A stretch of DNA of 64,000 nt from Dolichospermum flos-aquae CCAP 1403/13F (lineage in GTDB: Bacteria; Cyanobacteriota; Cyanobacteriia; Cyanobacteriales; Nostocaceae): the NCBI RefSeq assembly GCF_012516395.1, contig NZ_CP051206.1, forward strand, positions 682,001 through 746,000, given 5' to 3'. The first letter of the stretch is position 1; every line of letters begins with the position of its first letter. The notes under the pieces were generated by a model, which saw nothing but the letters and a program-made list of their open reading frames with translations, did no database searches and was not told the DNA's origin. Below are positions 43,338 to 52,310 of the stretch, in pieces. Both the position numbers and the translations under genes were made by a program.

Positions 43338-43370
43338 ATAAAAAGCCCTGAGATAAATTGTCTCAGAGCT
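43338..43370 (-). terminator. Intrinsic terminator of the str operon
   Basis: On the minus strand: AGCTCTGAGA, a 7-nt loop, TCTCAGGGCT, then TTTTATT. A 10-bp stem followed by a T run is a classical intrinsic terminator. It lies about 225 bp past the rpsJ stop, with the two repeat copies in between. Confidence 0.75.
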
Positions 43371-43412
43371 AATTGTCAGTTGTTCGTTGTTTTTCCTTCA
43401 CTACTGACTACT

Positions 43413-43485
43413 GTACGGGCGAAGCATTTGGAGAACTATTTTTGGCAATAACCGATAATTTATCTTCCAAATGCTTCGCCCCTAC
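43413..43485. repeat. 73-bp palindromic element, copy A
   Basis: Ends GTACGGGCGAAGCATTTGG and CCAAATGCTTCGCCCCTAC are inverted repeats with one mismatch. The core contains TTTTTGGCAATAACCGATAA. Same family as 43501, 49475, 49563 and 49651. Confidence 0.85.
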
Positions 43486-43500
43486 TAACAACTAACAACT

Positions 43501-43573
43501 GTACGGGCGAAGCATTTGGAGAACTATTTTTGGCAATGACCGATAATTTATCTTCCAAATGCTTCGCCCCTAC
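43501..43573. repeat. 73-bp palindromic element, copy B
   Basis: Same orientation as copy A, with a single visible core difference (GACCGATAA for AACCGATAA). It is the exact reverse complement of copy D at 49563-49635. Confidence 0.85.
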
Positions 43574-43595
43574 TGACCACTGACAAATGACAAAT

Positions 43596-43913
43596 TTACA
43601 ATTTGACTTCAATATCTACACCAGAAGGTAAATCTAGCTTCATGAGTGCATCAATGGTTTTAGAAGAAGGCTGGTAAATGTCAATAATCCGGCGATGGGT
43701 GCGGGTTTCAAAGTGTTCGCGGGAATCTTTATCTACGTGAGGCGATCGCAGTACGCAATATATCTTGCGTTTGGTGGGTAAAGGAATTGGTCCGATAGCT
43801 GTAGCGTTGGTACGGTTAGCTGTTTCAACAATCTTCTCGCAAGATGTATCTAATAAACGGCGGTCAAATGCCTTTAAACGAATTCTAATCTTCTGCTGCT
43901 GTAGAGTTGCCAT
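43596..43913 (-). CDS. rpsJ: 30S ribosomal protein S10
   Basis: A 105-residue S10, a 30S head protein that also acts as NusE in antitermination. [43 protein letters not shown] and [31 protein letters not shown] are all typical. It is the last gene of the str operon, 164 bp after tuf, the cyanobacterial order rpsL-rpsG-fusA-tuf-rpsJ. Confidence 0.97.
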   Translation of the reverse strand: MATLQQQKIRIRLKAFDRRLLDTSCEKIVETANRTNATAIGPIPLPTKRKIYCVLRSPHVDKDSREHFETRTHRRIIDIYQPSSKTIDALMKLDLPSGVDIEVKL

Positions 43914-44077
43914 TTTTAGTTTTCCAGGTTCGGTAAATTTTAGACTTTAGATTTTAGATTTTTAGATGTTAAATTCCATCCCAAATCTGAAATTTAAAAT
44001 TGTTTATGGGAATAGAAAGGAGCAGAGATTATATAATTCATCTCTACTCCTTTTGAATAAGAGCAAAAAGGTGAGTG

Positions 44078-45307
44078 TTATTTCAAGATTTTAGCGACAA
44101 CGCCAGCACCAATAGTCCGGCCACCTTCACGAATAGCGAAGCGCATACCTTGTTCAATAGCGATCGCATTGATCAATTCTACTGTTACCTTGATGTTATC
44201 GCCAGGCATAACCATTTCCACATCTGTACCTTCCCTATCGGTAAAGGCTTTGATTGTTCCAGTTACATCAGTTGTCCGCACATAGAATTGAGGACGATAA
44301 CCCGCGAAAAATGGTGTTTTCCGACCGCCTTCTTTCTCAGTTAAAACGTAAACTTCGCCTTCAAACTGAGTGTGAGGTGTAATTGAGCCTGGTTTAGCTA
44401 TTACCATACCCCGCTCAATGTCTTCCTTTTTCATACCGCGTAGTAATACACCGGCATTATCACCAGCCATACCTTGATCAAGGCTCTTCTTGAACATCTC
44501 GATCCCAGTGACTGCGGTACTGCGGGTATCTCTGATGCCAATTAGCTCAACTGTATCGCCAACCTTAACGATACCGCGTTCGATCCGTCCAGTAGCCACA
44601 GTCCCACGACCTGTGATGGTGAACACATCTTCCACAGCCATCAAGAATGGTTTATCCACATCCCTTTCAGGAGTAGGAATAGAAGCATCTACAGCATCCA
44701 TCAACTCATAAATTTTGTCTACCCACTCATTTTCACCGCGCTGAGTTTTGGGATTAGCAATCATTGCTTCCAGAGCTTTCAGACCCGAACCCTTGATAAT
44801 GGGAATATCATCACCGGGGAAATCATAAGCGGTTAGCAATTCCCGCAATTCCATTTCTACCAATTCCATCAACTCTTCGTCGTCCATCATGTCTTGTTTG
44901 TTCAAGAACACGACCAGACTAGGAACACCGACTTGTTTTGCCAAGAGGATGTGTTCACGAGTTTGGGGCATGGGACCATCCGTAGCCGCAACTACGAGGA
45001 TGCCTCCATCCATTTGCGCCGCACCAGTGATCATGTTTTTCACATAGTCAGCGTGTCCAGGACAATCTACGTGAGCATAGTGACGGCTGCCTGTCTCATA
45101 CTCAACGTGAGCGGTATTGATTGTAATACCCCGAGCTTTTTCTTCTGGTGCATTATCAATTTGGTCGTAACCCTTACCCACCGCTTGACCATTAGCGGCC
45201 AAGGTCATGGTAATAGCTGCTGTTAAAGTAGTTTTGCCGTGGTCAACGTGACCAACAGTACCGATATTAACGTGAGGTTTAGTTCTTTCAAACTTTGCGC
45301 GTGCCAT
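44078..45307 (-). CDS. tuf: Elongation factor Tu
   Basis: A 409-residue GTPase that brings aminoacyl-tRNA to the ribosome. The G1 loop [10 protein letters not shown], switch [18 protein letters not shown] and GSGLKAL motifs are complete. The C-terminal barrel domains end [10 protein letters not shown]. The length matches cyanobacterial EF-Tu, which is slightly longer than the E. coli protein. It is 22 bp downstream of fusA and clearly co-transcribed. No second tuf is seen in the window. Confidence 0.98.
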   Translation of the reverse strand: MARAKFERTKPHVNIGTVGHVDHGKTTLTAAITMTLAANGQAVGKGYDQIDNAPEEKARGITINTAHVEYETGSRHYAHVDCPGHADYVKNMITGAAQMDGGILVVAATDGPMPQTREHILLAKQVGVPSLVVFLNKQDMMDDEELMELVEMELRELLTAYDFPGDDIPIIKGSGLKALEAMIANPKTQRGENEWVDKIYELMDAVDASIPTPERDVDKPFLMAVEDVFTITGRGTVATGRIERGIVKVGDTVELIGIRDTRSTAVTGIEMFKKSLDQGMAGDNAGVLLRGMKKEDIERGMVIAKPGSITPHTQFEGEVYVLTEKEGGRKTPFFAGYRPQFYVRTTDVTGTIKAFTDREGTDVEMVMPGDNIKVTVELINAIAIEQGMRFAIREGGRTIGAGVVAKILK

Positions 45308-45329
45308 GAATAATCGTTTCCTTTTTTAA

Positions 45330-47408
45330 TTAAGCGTTCCCTTTACTTTTTGAGATGATTCCCTCAGCTACGCTGCGAGGCACCTCTTCGTAGGTACTAA
45401 ATTCCATCGTAAAGATACCCCGACCTTGGGTTTTCGACCGGATATCAGTGGCATAACCAAACATGGTTGCCAGTGGAACTTTCGATACCACCTTTGCCAG
45501 TCCTTGTTCAGTGCTTTGGCTTTCAATCTGTCCTCTGCGGGAGATTAAGTCACCAATCACGTTACCGATGTAGTCTTCAGGTACTTCTACTTCAACTTTC
45601 ATGATCGGCTCTAAAATCACCGGAGAGGCTTTTGATGCCGCTTCTTTCATTGCCATAGAACCGGCAATTTTGAAAGCCATTTCTGAAGAGTCTACGTCGT
45701 GATAAGAACCATGTATCAAGGTAGCTTTGACATCAATGAGTGGATATCCGGCTAAAATACCAGATTCACAACATTCTTTCATGCCCTGTTCCGCAGGTCC
45801 TACGTACTCTTTGGGAACAATCCCACCGACAATTTTAGAAACAAAGACAAAACCAGTGCCTGGTTCTCCTGGTTCTAAGTTGATCACTACGTGACCGTAT
45901 TGCCCCTTACCACCACTTTGGCGAATAAATTTACCATCAATTTTTTCGACGGCTTTGCGGATGGTTTCGCGGTAAGCCACTTGGGGCGCACCAACGTTTG
46001 CTTCTACTTTAAATTCCCGTAACATCCGATCTACAAGAATTTCTAGGTGCAATTCTCCCATGCCCGCAATCACGGTTTGGTTGGTTTCTGGATCAACACG
46101 CACCCGGAAGGTGGGGTCTTCTTCACTCAAAGATTGCAGTGCTTTGGAAAGCTTATCCATGTCGTTCTTGGTTTTGGGTTCAACCGCTACCGAGATCACA
46201 GGTTCAGGAATAAACAGGGATTCCAGAATTACTGGGAAACCTTCATCACAAAGGGTATCACCTGTCAATGTGTCTTTCAATCCCAAAGCAGCACCTAAAT
46301 CACCCGCCCGTAGTTCATCTACGTCTTGTCGGTCATCTGCTTTCATCAGCACTAACCGAGAGATCCGTTCTTTTTTATTCTTGCTGACGTTAAGAACGTA
46401 ACTACCTTTCTTCAGTACACCAGAATAAACACGAACGAAGGTGAGGCGACCGTAAGGATCAGCCATAATCTTAAATGCCAACGCTGATAATGGTTCGTTA
46501 TCATCAGCATGACGTTCTACGGGATCACCGTTGAGCAGTGTGCCTTGAATTGGTGGCACTTCCAGTGGTGATGGTAGATAATCTATCACCGCATCCAACA
46601 TCAATTGCACGCCTTTGTTCTTAAAGGCTGAACCGCAAAGCACTGGGACTATTGTTCCAGCAATTGTTCCTTTGCGGAGGGCAGTACAGATTTCTGCTTC
46701 TGTCAGTTCTTCGCCCTCGAAGTACTTATTCATCAGCACATCACTAGTTTCTGATACTGCTTCTACCAACTTGATGCGGTATTCGGCGGCTTTTTCGGCT
46801 AGTTCAGCGGGAATTTCTACTGTTTGGATATCAGTTCCTTGGTCGTTTGTGTACATATATGCACACATTTTCACCAAGTCAATAATCCCCTTAAATTCAG
46901 TTTCACTACCGATAGGCAGTTGAATAGCGATCGCATTAGCTCGCAAGCGATCGACCATTTGGTCATGCACTCTATAGAAGTTCGCACCGGTGCGATCCAT
47001 CTTGTTAATAAAGGCAATGCGAGGGACTTTATAGCGGTCTGCTTGTCGCCATACTGTTTCTGATTGGGGTTGAACACCACCTACGGAACAAAATACAGCG
47101 ATTACACCATCTAATACTCGCATGGAACGCTCAACTTCAATGGTGAAGTCCACGTGACCGGGAGTATCAATAATGTTAATTTGATGATCATTCCAACTGG
47201 TACTAATGGCAGCAGCAGTGATGGTAATTCCCCGCTCCCGTTCTTGTTCCATCCAGTCTGTAACGGCTGTTCCTTCGTGAACTTCGCCAATTTTATGAAT
47301 GATCCCAGAGTAAAATAATATTCTCTCTGTTGTCGTTGTTTTGCCCGCATCTATATGCGCCGCAATACCGATATTGCGTACTTTCTCTAGCGGGTTCGTG
47401 CGTGCCAC
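45330..47408 (-). CDS. fusA: Elongation factor G
   Basis: A 692-residue translocase GTPase. The N-terminal GTPase domain has [23 protein letters not shown] and NKMDRTGA. Domains II-V follow through to the conserved [21 protein letters not shown] near the end. The length is standard for bacterial EF-G, and the operon position rather than a separate locus indicates the main translation form. It starts 178 bp after rpsG; that gap has no gene. Confidence 0.98.
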   Translation of the reverse strand: MARTNPLEKVRNIGIAAHIDAGKTTTTERILFYSGIIHKIGEVHEGTAVTDWMEQERERGITITAAAISTSWNDHQINIIDTPGHVDFTIEVERSMRVLDGVIAVFCSVGGVQPQSETVWRQADRYKVPRIAFINKMDRTGANFYRVHDQMVDRLRANAIAIQLPIGSETEFKGIIDLVKMCAYMYTNDQGTDIQTVEIPAELAEKAAEYRIKLVEAVSETSDVLMNKYFEGEELTEAEICTALRKGTIAGTIVPVLCGSAFKNKGVQLMLDAVIDYLPSPLEVPPIQGTLLNGDPVERHADDNEPLSALAFKIMADPYGRLTFVRVYSGVLKKGSYVLNVSKNKKERISRLVLMKADDRQDVDELRAGDLGAALGLKDTLTGDTLCDEGFPVILESLFIPEPVISVAVEPKTKNDMDKLSKALQSLSEEDPTFRVRVDPETNQTVIAGMGELHLEILVDRMLREFKVEANVGAPQVAYRETIRKAVEKIDGKFIRQSGGKGQYGHVVINLEPGEPGTGFVFVSKIVGGIVPKEYVGPAEQGMKECCESGILAGYPLIDVKATLIHGSYHDVDSSEMAFKIAGSMAMKEAASKASPVILEPIMKVEVEVPEDYIGNVIGDLISRRGQIESQSTEQGLAKVVSKVPLATMFGYATDIRSKTQGRGIFTMEFSTYEEVPRSVAEGIISKSKGNA

Positions 47409-47586
47409 AGTTACCTCCTAACGTTGTCGCCTCATGATATCTCGTATATTACTCTTTGTTAAGATTCTATACTTTTACGGAAAACCGTCTTTTTTTGTTA
47501 GCCTAGCTAGGCAGTTGCCTTTTTGGGCATTAGCTATAAATTCTACGATATACCGCACACGAGAAGACGATATATCGTTTTTCTAG

Positions 47587-48057
47587 TTAGTAACGATAAT
47601 GTGCAAACGCTTTGTTCGCTTCCGCCATCCGATGTGTTTCTTCGCGCTTACGAATAGCACTACCAGTTTCATTCGCTGCATCCATTAATTCATTAGCCAA
47701 TCTTCCGGCCATGGTTCTACCTGGACGTTGGCGAGAATACTGAACTAACCACCGCAATGCTAGGGTAGTACCGCGATCTGTACGCACTTCCATTGGTACT
47801 TGGTAAGTTGCTCCACCAACGCGGCGAGCTTTAACTTCTACTAATGGTGTCGCATTACGCACCGCTTTTTCAAAAGTTTCTAATGGACTTCCACCAGTAC
47901 GTTCTTCAATAGTTTTCAAAGCGTCATAAACTATTCTTGCGGCAATTGATTTTTTGCCATGACGCATGATCCGGCGCATCATCATGCTGATAAGGCGACT
48001 ATTATACACTGAGTCAGGCGGGACTGTGCGCCTTTGACTAACACCACGACGAGACAT
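47587..48057 (-). CDS. rpsG: 30S ribosomal protein S7
   Basis: A 156-residue S7, primary binder of the 3' major domain of 16S rRNA. The start [18 protein letters not shown] is cyanobacterial/chloroplast-type. [23 protein letters not shown] and [20 protein letters not shown] are typical. S7 represses the str operon in E. coli. A nested hairpin lies 49 bp upstream of the start (48106-48155). Confidence 0.97.
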   Translation of the reverse strand: MSRRGVSQRRTVPPDSVYNSRLISMMMRRIMRHGKKSIAARIVYDALKTIEERTGGSPLETFEKAVRNATPLVEVKARRVGGATYQVPMEVRTDRGTTLALRWLVQYSRQRPGRTMAGRLANELMDAANETGSAIRKREETHRMAEANKAFAHYRY

Positions 48058-48105
48058 ACTTCATCCTTGAATACGGAATTTGACCACGAAATTATATGCT
48101 ATCAG

Positions 48106-48155
48106 AACACAGGAGACTAAGAGCGGTTTATTTAGCCGCTGATTTTCCCTGTGTT
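48106..48155 (-). promoter_or_regulatory. Structured leader in the rpsL-rpsG gap
   Basis: An outer stem AACACAGG / CCTGTGTT and an inner stem AGCGG / CCGCT form a nested hairpin in the transcript just before rpsG. The rpsL-rpsG gap is 381 bp, unusually long, and has no gene. In E. coli, S7 binds a structure in this gap to repress translation. Similarity of function is inference. Confidence 0.4.
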
Positions 48156-48438
48156 TTCCTTTATGGCTTGAGCCATGCTATCGCTATCAGTTGAGAGGAG
48201 GCTGAATTAATTCACTTATTATCTGCTACCAGACACAGAAGACGACAACGTAATCAACTTTAAAATTTAGATTAAAGTGCTGTTATCGTTGACAAGATTA
48301 TTTTCTCCAAACTCATACAACTTGTTTTTATGCCAGATCCAGTTTGATTTTCTGAAAAAAAATTCGTTACTGCTGGTTTATTACGCAGTTTGCAGGGAGG
48401 ACGATTAACCGTATTTAACGCGATTAACCGCCGCTTAC

Positions 48439-48822
48439 CTATTTTTTACCTGCTTTTGGGAGCTTAGTTCCATATTTGGAACGGCCTTGTTTGCGGTCTT
48501 TAACTCCGGCTGTATCTAATGTGCCACGAATAATGTGGTATCTAACTCCGGGCAAGTCTTTGACCCGACCACCACGAATCATAACTACGGAATGTTCTTG
48601 TAAGTTATGACCGATACCTGGGATGTAAGCTGTTACTTCAAATCCAGAGGTAAGTCTTACCCTGGCTACCTTGCGGAGTGCTGAGTTAGGCTTTTTAGGT
48701 GTAGTTGTGTATACTCTGGTGCAAACGCCTCGCCGTTGCGGGCATTGCTTCAGAGCAGGGGACTTGGTTTTCTGACGCGCTAGTTCGCGCTCACTACGTA
48801 TTAGCTGCTGTATTGTTGGCAT
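48439..48822 (-). CDS. rpsL: 30S ribosomal protein S12
   Basis: A 127-residue S12, the decoding-centre protein altered by streptomycin resistance mutations. [39 protein letters not shown] and [16 protein letters not shown] are all present. The streptomycin-site Lys residues in TPKKPNSA and in GRVKDLPG are wild type. It is the first gene of the operon. Its promoter region upstream is filled with two kinds of short tandem repeats (48921-49121). Confidence 0.97.
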   Translation of the reverse strand: MPTIQQLIRSERELARQKTKSPALKQCPQRRGVCTRVYTTTPKKPNSALRKVARVRLTSGFEVTAYIPGIGHNLQEHSVVMIRGGRVKDLPGVRYHIIRGTLDTAGVKDRKQGRSKYGTKLPKAGKK

Positions 48823-48920
48823 GAGTTACAGCGCGTGAAGCTGCTTTATGATCTAAGTTTTAACAAATCCTGATTATATCTTTTTTTTTGATTTTCTGTC
48901 AATCATTTTTGGGAGGGAAC

Positions 48921-49015
48921 AGGGAAGTTGGGGGAGTAGAGGAAGTTGGGGAAGTTGGGGAAGTTGGGGAAGTTGGGGGAGTAGAGGAAGTTGGGGAAGT
49001 TGGGGAAGTTGGGGG
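48921..49015. repeat. 9-bp tandem repeat (GGGGAAGTT) with higher-order unit
   Basis: About ten copies of GAAGTTGGG, interrupted twice by GGGGGAGTAGAG, so the array itself is duplicated. It lies about 100 bp upstream of rpsL. Three overlapping open frames of prolines and asparagines here are artefacts of the repeat. Confidence 0.88.
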
Positions 49016-49030
49016 GGAGAAAGAATTTTC

Positions 49031-49121
49031 CCAATGACCAATGACCAATGACCAATGACCAATGACCAATGACCAATGACCAATGACCAATGACCAATGA
49101 CCAATGACCAATGACCAATGA
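49031..49121. repeat. Heptamer tandem repeat (CCAATGA), 13 copies
   Basis: Thirteen uninterrupted copies of CCAATGA ending directly at the stop codon of the IscA-like gene. The heptamer length is typical of cyanobacterial short tandem repeats. It separates the IscA-like gene from rpsL. Confidence 0.92.
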
Positions 49122-49448
49122 CTACTGACTAATAGAGAAAGAATTGCCACAGTTACAGGTGGATGTTGCTTGGGGATTATGAAAGCGAAAACCGCCACCT
49201 GTCAAATCTTCTGAATAATCTAGTGATAACCCAGTGATGTAATTTAGGCTTTCTGGGTCTATAACTACGCGAATATCATCCAACGCTAAAACCCGATCTT
49301 GAAATTGGACTGTGGTATCAAAAGCCAGATCGTAAAACCAATCAGCACAACCTCCAGATTTGACTCGCAAGCGAAATAAGGTATCTGATGGTTGTTTAGA
49401 TTTTAAGCGCCCGATTTCATTAATGGCTGTTGGACTGAAATGAATCAT
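49122..49448 (-). CDS. IscA/HesB-type iron-sulfur cluster protein
   Basis: A 108-residue A-type carrier. The three conserved cysteines are Cys34 in KSGGCADWFYD, and Cys98 and Cys100 in STCNCGNSF. They bind iron or a cluster for transfer to target proteins. The YITGLSLDYSEDLTGGGFRFHNPQA stretch is diagnostic. Its stop is overlapped by the heptamer repeat and rpsL follows 300 bp later on the same strand, so some read-through into the str operon is possible. Confidence 0.93.
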   Translation of the reverse strand: MIHFSPTAINEIGRLKSKQPSDTLFRLRVKSGGCADWFYDLAFDTTVQFQDRVLALDDIRVVIDPESLNYITGLSLDYSEDLTGGGFRFHNPQATSTCNCGNSFSISQ

Positions 49449-49474
49449 GGAATTTTCTTATTAGTCAGTTGTTA

Positions 49475-49547
49475 GTAGGGGCGAAGCATTTGCAAGATAA
49501 ATTATCGGTCATTGCCAAAAATAGTTCTTCAAATGCTTCGCCCGTAC
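49475..49547. repeat. 73-bp palindromic element, copy C
   Basis: Reverse orientation relative to copies A and B. The left arm has TTTGCAAGATAA and the right arm TTCTTCAAATG, single changes from copy D. Confidence 0.85.
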
Positions 49548-49562
49548 AGTTGTCAGTTGTTA

Positions 49563-49635
49563 GTAGGGGCGAAGCATTTGGAAGATAAATTATCGGTCAT
49601 TGCCAAAAATAGTTCTCCAAATGCTTCGCCCGTAC
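49563..49635. repeat. 73-bp palindromic element, copy D
   Basis: The exact reverse complement of copy B at 43501-43573. Linked to its neighbours by CAGTTGTCAGTTGTTAG-type short repeats. Confidence 0.85.
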
Positions 49636-49650
49636 AGTTGTCAGTTGTCA

Positions 49651-49737
49651 GTAGGGGCGAAGCATTTGGAAGATAAATTATCGGTCATAAATTATCGGTC
49701 ATTGCCAAAAATAGTTCTCCAAATGCTTCGCCCGTAC
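49651..49737. repeat. 73-bp palindromic element, copy E, with internal duplication
   Basis: Same arms as copy D but 87 bp long, because 14 bp of the core (ending TATCGGTCATAAAT) are duplicated in tandem. Confidence 0.85.
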
Positions 49738-49788
49738 AGTGGTCAGTTGTAAAAGAATATTTCTCTCCCCTGCCCCCTGCTCCCCTGC

Positions 49789-50205
49789 CTACTTTTCCAA
49801 ACGGGCATAATCATCTTGATAGCGAATAATATCATCTTCTCCGAGATATTCGCCATTTTGGACTTCAATTAAAACCAAGGGAATCACACCGGGATTTTCT
49901 AACCGATGAGTTGTACATTGGGGAACATAAGTAGATTGATTATTGCTTAGTAAAATTTCTTGATCACCACAAACTACCTTAGCTGTACCGGAAACAACAA
50001 TCCAGTGTTCACTGCGGTGGTGGTGCATTTGTAAACTGAGGCGATGTCCGGGCTTGACTTCAATTCGCTTAATTTTATATCCACGCCCTTCTTCCAAGAC
50101 TGTGAACGAACCCCACGGACGTAATTCACCAGCAGCAATACTTCTAGAATTAATTGTTGGTTGCAGAGTGAGAGTATTTGGGGCAGTTTCTGATAATTTA
50201 GCCAT
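49789..50205 (-). CDS. Cupin-domain protein, mannose-6-phosphate isomerase C-terminal type
   Basis: A 138-residue single cupin related to the C-terminal isomerase half of type II phosphomannose isomerase/GDP-mannose pyrophosphorylase. GELRPWGSFTVLEEGRGYKIKRIEVKPGHRLSLQMHHHRSEHWIVVSG holds the metal-binding His set. VPQCTTHRLENPGVIPLVLIEVQNGEYLGEDDI follows. Stand-alone versions are common in cyanobacteria. I start at ATG 50205, which has GAGG five bases before it, rather than seven codons upstream. Confidence 0.9.
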   Translation of the reverse strand: MAKLSETAPNTLTLQPTINSRSIAAGELRPWGSFTVLEEGRGYKIKRIEVKPGHRLSLQMHHHRSEHWIVVSGTAKVVCGDQEILLSNNQSTYVPQCTTHRLENPGVIPLVLIEVQNGEYLGEDDIIRYQDDYARLEK

Positions 50206-50432
50206 AGTTACCTCAGTTGGAGACATAACAAACCTGTTTTTAGTGGGAACAGTTGATGGAAAAGGGGGCCAGATTTAGCCACTTTGATAAAGATAGCAAA
50301 ACTCACCATTGACTGGTAAAGTCCCTTGCTTAAAGTAATATGTCCACACAAAGTCTTCATCAAAAAATAATCTCTTTTGTTGGTGGTCAGTTGTCAGTTG
50401 TCAGTGGTTAGTGGTCAGTTGTTAAAAATTCT

Positions 50433-52283
50433 CTATTGCCTCTTTGGTGATATAAAAAGCCCAATCCCATTGTGAACACGGGCTGCTGTATTGGGGGAAC
50501 GGTCAAGTAACTGACCGCCTAAATAAAGACTGGTAGAACTACCACCATCTAAATTTAAAGCATTGATACAACCCATTGTTTGCATTAATTTTGCCTGTTC
50601 CTCCAAGGTTGGACCACCACCACCAGCCCGATTATGTACAGCAGCAATCATCAGATTACCTCTGGAAGTAGTACAAATACTGCTACGAACTGCTTGACCT
50701 TTCATAAAAGCAGGGCTGAATGTTTCTGCTGGTCCGTCCAGGACTATTTGCCGATTTTGGACTAATAGGGGACCTGCGCCAATAATGTGGGGGTAGCGAC
50801 TAAATTCAGGTGTGGTGGTGTTGCTGGTAAGGGAAACTTTTGTCCCCATGGGTAATTGTGGTGTCTGATTGCGGAAGATGAGGAGATAACCATTTTGGGG
50901 AATGGGAATAGCAGTTATACCACTTTTATCACCTGCTAACTGATTAATTACTTGATTGTTTTCGACAACTACGATAATTTCATTATCAGCTAAAGGTGTA
51001 TAAGTATTTCCCCATACTGGAGTATAACGAGCAATACCGCGTTGGACATAGCCAGTATTAAGTAAGGAAATGGGTAAACGTTGATTATTGTTGGTAATTA
51101 GGGTTTCTGTGAGGGTGAGGCGACCAAAATAAAATTGTCCGTTATTATTCCAAGCGATCGCTCCTCGGTTAAGAATTGGACCGGATATCCACTGATTATC
51201 TCGCCGAATTGCGCCTAAAGGTAATTTATTATTACGGTTAAAATAACCACCATTAACTGCGGCTACTGCTAAGTAATTTTGAGCAGTTTGGATTAAAGGG
51301 GCTGTACCAGTTAATGTTTGCGGATTAGTAATTATAGGCTTAATACTTAATCCCACAGACCGAGGGTTAATATCTAACCAAACCACAGGAAAGCGATCTG
51401 TTCCTAAAGTTACCAACTGCTGTCGCCATTGTAATCCCTGCGCCCAAGCAATAGTTTTTTCCACCATGGCATCAGGTTGAATATCAATAACTAAGCGATT
51501 GGGTTGGGGAATAGTGCTAACTTGTAGAGACTGACCAAAGGGAATACTAAGACGGAGAATTGTTTGATTATTAACCACTTCCACTTTTTGAATTATTGAT
51601 ACGGAAATGGGTGGTGTAGTGGGTTGAGAGTTATAGCGTTGTATTAAAGTCGGATCAGCAATACCATCTAGGGTAAGCGTCCATTCTCTGTTGGGTGGTG
51701 TGGTAGATTTAGAGATAATCTCATCAGGATCTACTACTTTTTTAACTGGTAATTCTTGTCGAATTTGCCAAGGGGTCGCTATATCTAAATCGAGGACAAC
51801 TCTATCTCCTTTTGGTTGTTTACCCAGACGAATGTTTTTCAGTTGAGAAGGGGGAGTAGAAATTACCAAAGTGTTACCATTAGCTTGAATTTGCCATTTA
51901 GCTGTTTGGGCTAATTGAGTAATATCTAAATAACGATATCCTCCGCTAAGATTCGTGTTAAAAATGAGGGGATTTGTCAAGCCAGAAAACCACTGTACTG
52001 GTTGTTTGCCAGGATTACTGCTATTGAGTAAATCTATCCCTATTAATTGCTTAACTGCACCATCACTTAGATAAGTTTGTCCTTTAATGGTGGTTGCTGT
52101 TGGTTGTAACCATGCTCCTGGTAAAATCCGTCCATTGAGAATAATTTGATTACCAGCACTAACGGAAGTGGGAACGGGAGTTAGTAAACTAGGAGTATCT
52201 TGAGCAAATGCCCCATAAGTAGGAGTCAAACACAGTGCTGTTGACAGTAGCGGTAATACAGAATTTAGGATTTTCAAGATCAT
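50433..52283 (-). CDS. Exported phosphodiester glycosidase (NAGPA-domain) protein
   Basis: A 616-residue protein with a signal peptide (about 1-28, ending AFAQ). The N-terminal half contains a copper amine oxidase N-terminal-like/AMIN-like beta region (IILNGRILPGAWLQPTATTIKGQTYLSDGAVKQLIG). The C-terminal NAGPA domain is clear: VAAVNGGYFNRNNKLPLGAIRRD, then MQTMGCINALNLDGGSSTSLYLGG, with the conserved NLDGGSS. The family removes or hydrolyses sugar phosphodiesters; in cyanobacteria it is probably periplasmic and acts on cell-wall or exopolysaccharide sugars (inference). I start at ATG 52283; the frame upstream begins with TTG and delays the signal peptide. Confidence 0.88.
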   Translation of the reverse strand: MILKILNSVLPLLSTALCLTPTYGAFAQDTPSLLTPVPTSVSAGNQIILNGRILPGAWLQPTATTIKGQTYLSDGAVKQLIGIDLLNSSNPGKQPVQWFSGLTNPLIFNTNLSGGYRYLDITQLAQTAKWQIQANGNTLVISTPPSQLKNIRLGKQPKGDRVVLDLDIATPWQIRQELPVKKVVDPDEIISKSTTPPNREWTLTLDGIADPTLIQRYNSQPTTPPISVSIIQKVEVVNNQTILRLSIPFGQSLQVSTIPQPNRLVIDIQPDAMVEKTIAWAQGLQWRQQLVTLGTDRFPVVWLDINPRSVGLSIKPIITNPQTLTGTAPLIQTAQNYLAVAAVNGGYFNRNNKLPLGAIRRDNQWISGPILNRGAIAWNNNGQFYFGRLTLTETLITNNNQRLPISLLNTGYVQRGIARYTPVWGNTYTPLADNEIIVVVENNQVINQLAGDKSGITAIPIPQNGYLLIFRNQTPQLPMGTKVSLTSNTTTPEFSRYPHIIGAGPLLVQNRQIVLDGPAETFSPAFMKGQAVRSSICTTSRGNLMIAAVHNRAGGGGPTLEEQAKLMQTMGCINALNLDGGSSTSLYLGGQLLDRSPNTAARVHNGIGLFISPKRQ

Positions 52284-52310
52284 TGACTGGGTATTTTTAA
52301 AAGTTATCAA

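Larger units (their letters stand above)
43235..43595. other. Intergenic region: terminator plus two 73-bp repeats
   Basis: A 361-bp gap between rpsJ and the LON-domain gene. It holds an intrinsic terminator (43338-43370) and two tandem copies of a 73-bp palindromic element (43413-43485, 43501-43573), linked by AACTAACAACT-type short repeats. No gene is visible. Confidence 0.75.

Noticed and set aside
49031..49121. Possible CRISPR array
   Set aside because: The 7-bp units are contiguous with no spacers; it is a simple tandem repeat.
48874..49198. Overlapping open frames rich in Pro/Leu or His/Trp on the minus strand
   Set aside because: They are translations of the 9-bp and 7-bp tandem arrays; no ribosome site, no protein-like composition.
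43413..49737. 73-bp repeats as CRISPR units
   Set aside because: Only five copies in two inverted groups, spacers are short related repeats, and no cas genes are present.
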